NCBI GenBank assembly: GCA_964478415.1
Contig: CAYZII010000080.1
Location: forward strand, 1-7,615
Direction: 5' to 3'
DNA length: 7,615 nucleotides
Source: Sulfuricystis sp964478415
Lineage (GTDB): Bacteria > Pseudomonadota > Gammaproteobacteria > Burkholderiales > Rhodocyclaceae
In this document: positions 1 through 5,879 of the stretch, piece by piece
Layout: each line of letters starts with the position of its first letter
Numbering within the stretch: the stretch's first letter is position 1
The notes under the pieces: model-generated
Databases searched by the model: none
Seen by the model: the letters and a program-made list of their open reading frames with translations, nothing else
What the model was told of the DNA's origin: nothing
Position numbers and translations under genes: made by a program

Positions 1-16
1 CAACAGGAGACGGCCG

Positions 17-496
17 ATGAGCGCGCTTGCCTTTCAAGATCTTTACCCGGACGAACTCAGCCATTGCTATGGGTGTGGCAAGAATAACCCACAGGGTCAT
101 CGCTTAAAGAGTTATTGGGCCGAAGACGGCCAGGAGACGATCGCTCATTTCACGCTCCAGCCCTATCACACCGCGATTCCCGGCTATGTCTATGGCGGCC
201 TGATCGCCTCGCTGATCGATTGTCATGGCACCGGCACGGCTTCGGCGGTGGCTTACCGCGCCGCCGGTCGACCGCCGGGCAGCTTGCCAGCGCTGCGTTT
301 CGTCACTGCGTCATTGAAAGTGGATTTCCTCGCGCCAACGCCACTTGGTGTCGAGCTCGAATTGCGCGGCGTGCCGGTCGAAATGAAGGAGAAGAAGGTC
401 GTCGTCGACATCACCGTTTCGGCTAATGCCCGGGTGACCGCGAAAGGTCAGGTGGTCGCGGTCAGGATGCCGGAGACGATGGCGCCCAAGCCGTAA
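17..496 (+). CDS. PaaI-type hotdog-fold thioesterase
   Basis: This 159-residue cytosolic protein looks like a single hotdog-fold domain of the PaaI/acyl-CoA thioesterase superfamily, which hydrolyses acyl- or aryl-CoA thioesters; the substrate cannot be told from sequence. The helix-containing core motif is visible as YGG at residues 59-61 followed by Asp68 (GGLIASLID), matching the usual HGG-x4-L-x-D signature in which the Asp is the catalytic acid or base. Tyr replaces the common His. Near the N-terminus is a C-x-x-C pair (Cys17, Cys20) in a CxxCGxxNPxG context, seen in one subgroup of these proteins. The start is backed by an AGGAG at 4-8, eight bases before the ATG. The gene converges on nadA, with 39 bp between the two stop codons and no clear terminator there. 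Its promoter lies outside the window. The family call is firm; the function is not. Confidence 0.85.
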   Translation: MSALAFQDLYPDELSHCYGCGKNNPQGHRLKSYWAEDGQETIAHFTLQPYHTAIPGYVYGGLIASLIDCHGTGTASAVAYRAAGRPPGSLPALRFVTASLKVDFLAPTPLGVELELRGVPVEMKEKKVVVDITVSANARVTAKGQVVAVRMPETMAPKP

Positions 497-535
497 GGTG
501 CCGTGTCATCCGCGCCGAGTTTCGTTGACCCGGCG

Positions 536-1633
536 TCAGGATGCATCGAGCATGCGCTGCAGCGCGATTTTCGCCAGCCTGGCTTCGTGTTCCGGCACCT
601 TGATTTGGTTGACGACATGGCCGGCAGCGAGGTTTTCCAGCGCCCAGGCGAGATGTTGTGGGTCGATGCGCTGCATCGTCGAACACATGCAGACCATGTC
701 GGCCATGAACTGGACGATCTTGCCCTCCGGCGCCACTTCCTTCGCGAGACGCTCGACGAGATTGAGTTCGGTGCCTACTAGCCAACGCGTGCCTGGCAAT
801 GATTCCTTGACGATGCGGATGATCGTTTCGGTCGAGCCGACGTAATCGGAGCGCTGGCAGACTTCGAAAGCACATTCGGGGTGCGAGATTACTTTCCCGT
901 CGGGGTATTTGGCGCGGAAGCGCTCGATCTGCTGGGGCTGGAACATCTGATGCACCGAGCAGTAGCCATGCCAGAGAATGATCTTGGCATCGCGGATCTG
1001 CTCTGCCGTCAGGCCGCCCATCGGCAGGTCAGGGTTCCACAACACCATTTGCTCGAGCGGGATGCCCATCTGGTATCCACTCCAGCGGCCCAGGTGCTGG
1101 TCGGGGAAGAACAGCACCTTCTCGCGTCGCGCGAAGGCCCAGGCGAGGATTTTCTGCGCATTCGACGAGGTGCAGACGATACCGCCATGTTCGCCGCAAA
1201 ACGCCTTCAGATCGGCCGAGGAGTTGATGTAGGTGACGGGCGTGAATGCCGTGTCAGGATCGAGCACGGTGGCCAGCTCGCGCCAGCAGCGCTCGACCTT
1301 GGCGCGACTGGCCATGTCGGCCATCGAGCAGCCGGCGGCGAGATCCGGCAGGATCGAGATCTGCTCGGGGCGCGACAGGATGTCGGCCACCTCGGCCATG
1401 AAGTGCACACCGCAGAAGACGATGTATTCGGCGTCCGACTGGGCGGCCAGGCGCGAGAGCTTCAGCGAATCGCCGGTGAGATCGGCATGGGCATAGACGT
1501 CGGCGCGCTGGTAGTGATGACAGAGGATCACCGCGCGCTTACCGAGCTTTTCGCGCGCGGCGGTGATGCGCGTCTCCGCCGCGCGATCGGGCAGCGCATT
1601 GAAGTTTTCGAAGTCGAGGGTGTCGTTGGACAT
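536..1633 (-). CDS. nadA: Quinolinate synthase NadA
   Basis: NadA condenses iminoaspartate (made by NadB) with dihydroxyacetone phosphate to give quinolinate, the second step of de novo NAD synthesis in the cytosol; it carries an oxygen-sensitive [4Fe-4S] cluster. The predicted protein has 365 residues, normal for the long proteobacterial form. Family landmarks are the CHHYQ segment at 38-42, PDLAAGCSMAD with Cys102, HPEC with Cys254, and a C-terminal MCMCSTM stretch with Cys315 and Cys317. Cys102, Cys254 and one of the last two are the expected three cluster ligands. The frame stays open upstream to 2095, but that part is the antisense of the transporter gene. The chosen ATG (1631-1633) starts the MSNDTLDF N-terminus just before the conserved region. 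No good ribosome binding site precedes it. No nadB or nadC lies in the window. The start codon overlaps that of the divergent transporter gene. Confidence 0.96.
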   Translation of the reverse strand: MSNDTLDFENFNALPDRAAETRITAAREKLGKRAVILCHHYQRADVYAHADLTGDSLKLSRLAAQSDAEYIVFCGVHFMAEVADILSRPEQISILPDLAAGCSMADMASRAKVERCWRELATVLDPDTAFTPVTYINSSADLKAFCGEHGGIVCTSSNAQKILAWAFARREKVLFFPDQHLGRWSGYQMGIPLEQMVLWNPDLPMGGLTAEQIRDAKIILWHGYCSVHQMFQPQQIERFRAKYPDGKVISHPECAFEVCQRSDYVGSTETIIRIVKESLPGTRWLVGTELNLVERLAKEVAPEGKIVQFMADMVCMCSTMQRIDPQHLAWALENLAAGHVVNQIKVPEHEARLAKIALQRMLDAS

Positions 1634-2597
1634 GAACGTTAAAATCGCGGCAATTCCACCCGTCGAGTATAACGATTTGGCTGCCACGCAACCCACCCCC
1701 CGAGAGCCGGTCGATCCCGAACGCTTCCAGGCCGGGCAGCGCATCACCTGGGTGAGCGTCATCGTCAATGTCGTGCTGACGGTCATGCAGGTGATCGTCG
1801 GCTGGCTCGCCCATTCGTTGGCGCTGATCAGCGATGCGATGCACACCCTCTCCGACATCGTCGCCGATGCCTTCGTGCTCTGGGCCAACCGCAAAGGATC
1901 GCAACACGCGGACGAAGAACACCCATACGGCCACGGCCGTTTCGAGACTGCCGCCTCGCTGGTGCTCGGCCTGCTGCTGACAGTCACCGGCGCCGGCATC
2001 CTCGTCTCGGCCGTTTCCCGGCTGCAGAATCTTGGCGCCTTGCCGCCAGTGGGGGTTGCCGCGCTGTGGGCGGCGCTCTTCACGCTGATCGGCAAGGAAG
2101 GGTTGTTCCGTTACATGCTCAAGGTGGCCCAGCGACTGCGTTCCCCGATGCTAATCGCCAATGCCTGGCATGCGCGTGCCGACGCGCTCTCGTCATTGGT
2201 CGTCGCTGCCGGGGTGGGCGGTGCCCTGCTCGGTTTTCCTTTTGCCGATGCGCTGGCCGCGATCATCGTCGGCGCGATGATCATCAAGGCCGGTCTGGGT
2301 TTCGCCTGGGAGGCGATGCAGGAACTGATCGACACCGGATTGCCGGCCGAGGAAGTCGCGGCGATCCGCCAGACGCTGCTGGATACACCGGGTGTCGTCG
2401 ATCTGCACGAATTGCGTACACGCCGGATGGCGCATCGTGTCTTCGTCGATGTGCATCTACAGGTCGATGGCGATATCTCGGTGCGCGAAGGGCACGAGAT
2501 CGGTGAGAAGGCCAGGAAGCGTGTGCTCGCGACCCACCCGGATGTCGTCGAGGTGCTGGTTCACCTCGATGCGGAGAACGATAGCATGACAATGTGA
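1632..2597 (+). CDS. CDF-family divalent metal cation efflux transporter
   Basis: This is a cation diffusion facilitator, an inner-membrane antiporter that exports divalent metal ions (typically Zn, also Fe, Co, Cd or Mn) in exchange for protons. The 321-residue protein has the family plan: about six hydrophobic segments between residues 39 and 226 and a C-terminal cytoplasmic domain (about 232-321) with the DVHLQVD and VLVHLD strands. The transport site is readable as H71-x3-D75 in helix 2 and H180-x3-D184 in helix 5, a pattern usual for zinc-type members. The second site of YiiP-like proteins is kept in DEEHPYGH as Asp94, His97 and His101. I chose the ATG at 1632 because a GAGGG lies at 1616-1620. 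The first 30 residues are Pro-rich and poorly conserved, so a TTG at 1677 is an alternative. The frame is also open back to 1563. The stop codon lies one base before the first NtrC-type site of glnA. Confidence 0.92.
   Translation: MNVKIAAIPPVEYNDLAATQPTPREPVDPERFQAGQRITWVSVIVNVVLTVMQVIVGWLAHSLALISDAMHTLSDIVADAFVLWANRKGSQHADEEHPYGHGRFETAASLVLGLLLTVTGAGILVSAVSRLQNLGALPPVGVAALWAALFTLIGKEGLFRYMLKVAQRLRSPMLIANAWHARADALSSLVVAAGVGGALLGFPFADALAAIIVGAMIIKAGLGFAWEAMQELIDTGLPAEEVAAIRQTLLDTPGVVDLHELRTRRMAHRVFVDVHLQVDGDISVREGHEIGEKARKRVLATHPDVVEVLVHLDAENDSMTM
1660..1671 (-). promoter_or_regulatory. Possible sigma-70 -10 element for nadA
   Basis: On the minus strand 1666-1671 reads TATACT, five of six matches to the -10 consensus. 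It would start transcription near 1659, giving a leader of about 26 bases before the nadA ATG at 1633. The -35 region is poor: the best candidate, TTGCGT (1686-1691), is only 14 bases away. The element lies inside the first codons of the divergent transporter gene, which is expected because there is no intergenic space. This is a weak call based on one hexamer. Confidence 0.35.
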
Positions 2598-2598
2598 T

Positions 2599-2615
2599 TG
2601 CACCAAAAAGGTGCA
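2599..2615 (+). promoter_or_regulatory. NtrC binding site 1 (enhancer of glnA)
   Basis: TGCACC and GGTGCA form a perfect inverted repeat around five A residues, the known NtrC (NRI) operator layout. The symmetry extends one base on each side (2598-2616). The centre at 2607 is about 128 bp upstream of the start point inferred for the sigma-54 promoter. The gene for the cognate activator, ntrC, lies 3 kb downstream in the same window. The site begins right behind the stop codon of the transporter gene. Confidence 0.88.
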
Positions 2616-2628
2616 AAATTTCCCGAAA

Positions 2629-2645
2629 CGCACATCTTTGGTGCA
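2629..2645 (+). promoter_or_regulatory. NtrC binding site 2 (enhancer of glnA)
   Basis: CGCACA, five spacer bases, then GGTGCA: one half-site matches the NtrC consensus exactly and the other at four of six positions. The centre at 2637 is exactly 30 bp from that of site 1, close to three helical turns, so both dimers would lie on the same DNA face. Paired sites of this kind support cooperative NtrC-P oligomer formation at enterobacterial glnA. The inferred position is about -98. Confidence 0.78.
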
Positions 2646-2708
2646 TTTGAAAACTGCCCCATCTTTGGCGTGTCTTTGTGGCACAATTCTTTATCTATTG
2701 TCGTCGGC

Positions 2709-2725
2709 TGGCACGCAAGCTGCTT
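2709..2725 (+). promoter_or_regulatory. Sigma-54 promoter of glnA (-24/-12)
   Basis: TGGCACGCAAGCTGCTT carries the -24 block TGGCACG and a -12 block CTGCT. The invariant GG (2710-2711) and GC (2722-2723) are exactly ten bases apart, as RpoN holoenzyme requires. Transcription should start near 2735, leaving a leader of about 44 bases that holds the AGGAG (2766-2770) of glnA. Together with the two upstream NtrC-type sites this predicts strong induction under nitrogen limitation. I saw no convincing sigma-70 promoter in 2598-2778, although basal expression would need one. Confidence 0.85.
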
Positions 2726-2778
2726 CATAACGGGCCGTCAGGTTATTTCCAAAATCCTTATCTCCAGGAGCGCTTCTC

Positions 2779-4188
2779 ATGACCCCTCAAGATGTCCTCA
2801 AAATGGTGCAGGAAAAGGAAGTCAAATTCGTCGACTTCCGTTTCACCGACATGCGCGGCAAGGAACAGCACGTCGGCGTCCCGGTTTCTGCGTTCGGCCT
2901 CGAAAAGTTCGAGGACGGCCATGCCTTCGATGGTTCGTCGATCGCCGGCTGGAAAGGCATCCAGGCTTCCGACATGCTGCTGATGCCCGATCCGGCCACC
3001 GCCTATATCGATCCGTTCATGGACGAGACGACGCTGGTGCTCTCCTGCGATGTGATCGAACCCGCCGACGGCAAGGGTTATGACCGTGATCCGCGCTCGA
3101 TCGCCAAGCGCGCCGAAGCCTATCTGAAGAGCACTGGCCTGGGCGATTCCGCCTACTTCGGACCCGAGCCCGAGTTCTTCATCTTCGACTCGGTCGAGTG
3201 GAAGGTGGATATGTCCGGCTCCTACTGCAAGGTCTTCTCGGAAGAAGCCGCCTGGGCGAGCGCAGAGAAGTTCGAAAGCGGCAACATCGGTCACCGTCCT
3301 GCCGTCAAGGGTGGTTACTTCCCCGTTCCCCCGGTTGACAGCCTGAACGACATCCGCGCCGCCATCTGTCTCGCGCTGCAAGACTGCGGCGTCGACGTCG
3401 AAGTGCATCACCACGAGGTGGCCACCGCCGGCCAGTGCGAGATTGGCACCAAGTTCAACACCCTGGTGCGCCGCGCCGACTGGACGCAGATCCTCAAATA
3501 TGTCGTGCATAACGTCGCCCACTCGTATGGCAAGACCGCGACCTTCATGCCCAAGCCGATCGTCGGCGACAATGGCTCCGGCATGCACGTGCACCAGTCG
3601 ATCTGGAAAGACGGCAAGAACCTGTTCGCCGGCAATGGTTATGCAGGTCTGTCCGAATTCGCGCTCTACTACATCGGCGGCATCATCAAGCACGCCCGCG
3701 CGCTGAACGCGATCACCAACCCGGGTACCAACAGCTATAAGCGTCTCGTCCCCGGTTTCGAGGCGCCGGTCAAGCTCGCCTACTCGGCGCGCAACCGCTC
3801 GGCCTCGATCCGTATCCCGTTCGTGCAGTCCGACAAGGCGCGCCGTATCGAAGTGCGTTTCCCCGATCCGACCGCGAACCCCTACCTCGCCTTCGCCGCA
3901 ATGATGATGGCGGGCATCGATGGCGTGCAGAACAAGATCCATCCGGGCGATCCGGCCGACAAGAACCTCTACGACCTGCCGCCGGAAGAGGATGCGAAGA
4001 TCCCGACCGTCTGCTCCTCGCTCGATCAGGCGCTCGACTATCTCGACAAGGACCGCGAGTTCCTGACCCGCGGCGGCGTGTTCTCGAACGACTTCATCGA
4101 TGCCTTCATCGAGTTGAAGATGGAGGAGGTCACCAAGTTCCGCATGACCACGCATCCGGTCGAATACGAGATGTATTACTCCCTGTAA
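2779..4188 (+). CDS. glnA: Glutamine synthetase, type I (adenylylated form)
   Basis: GlnA makes glutamine from glutamate, ammonia and ATP and is the main entry of ammonia into metabolism when nitrogen is scarce; it works as a cytosolic dodecamer. The 469 residues equal the length of the enterobacterial enzyme and align throughout. Visible landmarks are the FDGSS loop near residue 50, the metal/ATP motif GDNGSGMHVHQS at 263-274 with His270, and the NPGTNSYKRLVPG block from residue 314 followed by the arginine-rich RNRSASIRIP segment. Tyr398 in NLYDLPPEE is the adenylylation site, marking the GSI-beta class controlled by GlnE. Translation starts at an ATG eight bases after AGGAG (2766-2770). 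It stands alone between its sigma-54 control region and a strong terminator, so glnA and ntrBC appear to be separate units or joined only by read-through. Confidence 0.99.
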   Translation: MTPQDVLKMVQEKEVKFVDFRFTDMRGKEQHVGVPVSAFGLEKFEDGHAFDGSSIAGWKGIQASDMLLMPDPATAYIDPFMDETTLVLSCDVIEPADGKGYDRDPRSIAKRAEAYLKSTGLGDSAYFGPEPEFFIFDSVEWKVDMSGSYCKVFSEEAAWASAEKFESGNIGHRPAVKGGYFPVPPVDSLNDIRAAICLALQDCGVDVEVHHHEVATAGQCEIGTKFNTLVRRADWTQILKYVVHNVAHSYGKTATFMPKPIVGDNGSGMHVHQSIWKDGKNLFAGNGYAGLSEFALYYIGGIIKHARALNAITNPGTNSYKRLVPGFEAPVKLAYSARNRSASIRIPFVQSDKARRIEVRFPDPTANPYLAFAAMMMAGIDGVQNKIHPGDPADKNLYDLPPEEDAKIPTVCSSLDQALDYLDKDREFLTRGGVFSNDFIDAFIELKMEEVTKFRMTTHPVEYEMYYSL

Positions 4189-4211
4189 TCTCTCTCGCTT
4201 TTCATGCGTTG

Positions 4212-4245
4212 AGGAAGGACGGGCCCTGCCCGTCCTTCTTTTTTT
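4212..4245 (+). terminator. Rho-independent terminator after glnA
   Basis: A perfect 11-bp stem (GAAGGACGGGC at 4214-4224 paired with 4228-4238) has a CCT loop and can be extended by a G-T and an A-T pair. Seven T residues follow at 4239-4245. It begins 24 bases after the glnA stop codon. This is a classic intrinsic terminator and should largely insulate the downstream genes from the strong glnA promoter. Confidence 0.93.
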
Positions 4246-4272
4246 GTCGATTGCCGCTGTTTGGCATACACT
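4244..4272 (+). promoter_or_regulatory. Possible sigma-70 promoter of the DUF4124 gene
   Basis: TTGTCG (4244-4249) and TACACT (4267-4272) each match four of six consensus bases and are 17 bp apart. The position directly after the glnA terminator is where a new promoter is needed for the DUF4124-ntrB-ntrC genes. The predicted start point would fall almost on the ATG at 4280, and no ribosome binding site is visible, so this gene may be read from a leaderless message. The call is weak. Confidence 0.3.
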
Positions 4273-4279
4273 TCCCGCT

Positions 4280-4759
4280 ATGATGAAACGATTGCTCACG
4301 CTCTGTCTGTTTGGCATGCTGGCGCCAGCCTGGGCCGATACGCTCTACAAGTGCGTCGGCCCCGAGGGGCGCATCACCTACACGAACCAGAAAACGGGCA
4401 AGAACTGCGAGATCATCTCGCAGGACAAACCGGTGTCAACGTTTGCCCCGCCGCCACGCAAGGAACGTCAGGCCACCCCGGCCGACTTCCCGCGCGTCAA
4501 TGGCGACCAGCAGAAGGCGCGCGACAACGATCGGCGGGCGATTCTCGAGCAGGAGCTCACCAACGAGCAGAAGCAGCTCGAAGAAGCGAAACGGCAGCTT
4601 GCTGAACAGGAAAATCTCGTGCTGCCCGAGGAGCGTGTCGTCGGAGGTGGCATCCATGCCGGCAAACGCGAAGCGCGCATCCAGTCCTACCGCGACAAGG
4701 TGCAATTGCACGAGCGCAACATCGAAGCGCTGCGCCGGGAGCTTGCGAACCTGAAGTAG
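4280..4759 (+). CDS. Exported DUF4124-domain protein with coiled coil
   Basis: This small protein of 159 residues has a clear signal peptide: MMKR, then a hydrophobic run (residues 5-16) ending in an AWA cleavage site before Asp20, so it should reach the periplasm. The mature start LYKCVGPEGRITYTN with Cys25 and a later Cys43 is the DUF4124 pattern, a small domain common in proteobacterial envelope proteins with no assigned activity. Residues about 78-159 are charged and rich in Glu, Gln, Lys and Arg, with heptad-like spacing that suggests a coiled coil, broken by a GGG turn near 120. The frame is open from 4244, but that start would sit inside the terminator T-run, so the ATG pair at 4280/4283 is preferred. 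It lies between glnA and ntrB, an arrangement I recall from related betaproteobacteria. Its link to nitrogen control is unknown. Confidence 0.85.
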   Translation: MMKRLLTLCLFGMLAPAWADTLYKCVGPEGRITYTNQKTGKNCEIISQDKPVSTFAPPPRKERQATPADFPRVNGDQQKARDNDRRAILEQELTNEQKQLEEAKRQLAEQENLVLPEERVVGGGIHAGKREARIQSYRDKVQLHERNIEALRRELANLK

Positions 4760-4770
4760 GTTCTGCCCGC

Positions 4771-4787
4771 TTGGCGCGCTTCTTGCA
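4771..4787 (+). promoter_or_regulatory. Sigma-54-like -24/-12 element over the ntrB ribosome binding site
   Basis: TTGGCGCGCTTCTTGCA differs from the sigma-54 consensus core at one -24 base (G for A in TTGGCACG). The GG (4773-4774) and GC (4785-4786) are exactly ten bases apart. A start point 12 bases beyond the GC falls near 4798, two bases before the ntrB ATG, so such a transcript would lose the AGGAG at 4787-4791. It may be a leaderless promoter, a binding site that blocks passing polymerase, or chance. The match is good; the function is uncertain. Confidence 0.4.
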
Positions 4788-4799
4788 GGAGTTCCCGTC

Positions 4800-5879
4800 A
4801 TGAACGAGCCCAGCAATGCGGGGCTGGCGGGCCTCGACCTCTTGTCTTCCGCCGTCATCCTGCTCGATGACGCGCTACGCATTCGCCATTGCAATCCCGC
4901 GGCGGAGAATCTCTTCGCCGTCAGTCAGCGCACCTGTCTGGGGCAACCGGTCACTCGCCTGCTGGGCAGTCCGCCAGCGCTGATGGCGGCACTGGAGAAC
5001 GCGCTGACCAATCGCTGGAGCTACACCGGCCACGATATCCCGGTTGCGCGCGCGCAAGGAGAATCGCTGCACCTCGACTGTACCGTCACGCCGGTCGATC
5101 TGCCCAATGCGAAGCTGCTGCTCGAATTCCGTCCGATCGACCAGCAACTGCGCGCCGCACGCGAGGCACGCGAGGCCGTGCAGCAGCGCGCCAACCAGGA
5201 GCTGATCCGCAATCTCGCCCATGAGATCAAGAATCCGCTCGGCGGCATCCGCGGCGCGGCGCAGCTTCTGCAGCGTGAGCTGGCGGCGATGGATGGCCAG
5301 CAGACGCTCAGCGAATATACGAATGTCATCATCACGGAGGCCGACCGGCTGCAGGCGCTGATGCAGCGCCTGCTCTCCTCGCATCGTGCGATGCAGCCGA
5401 GTCTGCTCAACATCCACGAAATTCTTGAGCACGTCAGGCGCCTGATTCTGGCCGAGTTTCCAGGGGTGACGGTGCGGCGCGACTATGACATCTCATTGCC
5501 GGAGATCGCCGGGGACCGCGAACAATTGATCCAGACGTTCCTCAACATCGTCAGGAATGCCGCTCAGGCATTGGCCGGTAGCGGCGAGATCTTGATCCGC
5601 ACGCGTGCGCTACGTCAGGTGACGCTGGCGAAGAAGCGTCACCGTCTCGCGCTCGAGGTACAGATCATCGATAATGGGCCGGGCATCCCGGAAGAGATTC
5701 GCGACCGCATTTTCTACCCGCTGGTCTCCGGCCGTGCCGGCGGCACCGGCTTGGGGCTGGCACTGGCGCAAACCTTCGTGCAACAACATCATGGCACCAT
5801 CGAGGTTGCTTCCCAGCCTGGCCATACCTGTTTTACGCTGCGTCTGCCACTCTCCCCCGAAGAAAAGGCCCATCCATGA
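4800..5879 (+). CDS. ntrB: Nitrogen regulation sensor kinase/phosphatase NtrB (GlnL)
   Basis: NtrB is a soluble histidine kinase that phosphorylates NtrC when nitrogen is short and, with PII (GlnB) bound, dephosphorylates it when nitrogen is plentiful. The 359 residues show the expected order without any membrane segment: an N-terminal PAS domain (about 12-110), the dimerisation/phosphoacceptor region with HEIKNPLGG and His141 as phosphorylation site, and an ATPase domain with the N box (Asn253 in IVRNAAQAL), DNGPGIP (Asp291) and GGTGLGL (314-320). All catalytic boxes are intact and resemble enterobacterial GlnL across the full length. The ATG follows AGGAG (4787-4791) by eight bases. The stop overlaps the ntrC start (ATGA), which points to coupled translation. 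A spacing of 40 bases from the upstream DUF4124 gene fits one transcript. Confidence 0.97.
   Translation: MNEPSNAGLAGLDLLSSAVILLDDALRIRHCNPAAENLFAVSQRTCLGQPVTRLLGSPPALMAALENALTNRWSYTGHDIPVARAQGESLHLDCTVTPVDLPNAKLLLEFRPIDQQLRAAREAREAVQQRANQELIRNLAHEIKNPLGGIRGAAQLLQRELAAMDGQQTLSEYTNVIITEADRLQALMQRLLSSHRAMQPSLLNIHEILEHVRRLILAEFPGVTVRRDYDISLPEIAGDREQLIQTFLNIVRNAAQALAGSGEILIRTRALRQVTLAKKRHRLALEVQIIDNGPGIPEEIRDRIFYPLVSGRAGGTGLGLALAQTFVQQHHGTIEVASQPGHTCFTLRLPLSPEEKAHP

Noticed and set aside
1634..2095. N-terminal extension of nadA on the minus strand
   Set aside because: The frame is open to 2095 but the extra 154 residues are the antisense of the transporter gene and low-complexity in character. 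NadA homology begins after the ATG at 1633.
2655..2671. Third NtrC site upstream of glnA
   Set aside because: The left half TGCCCC matches five of six bases but the right half hardly matches GGTGCA. The resemblance comes mainly from the repeated CATCTTTGG.
2679..2695. Second sigma-54 promoter starting at TGGCAC (2679-2684)
   Set aside because: The -24 block is perfect, but the bases at the required -12 position are TA and not GC, so the essential second element is missing.
2758..4317. Long minus-strand open frame across glnA
   Set aside because: It is the complement of a highly conserved, full-length glnA. Open antisense frames are common in GC-rich genes with strong codon bias, and there is no recognisable domain.
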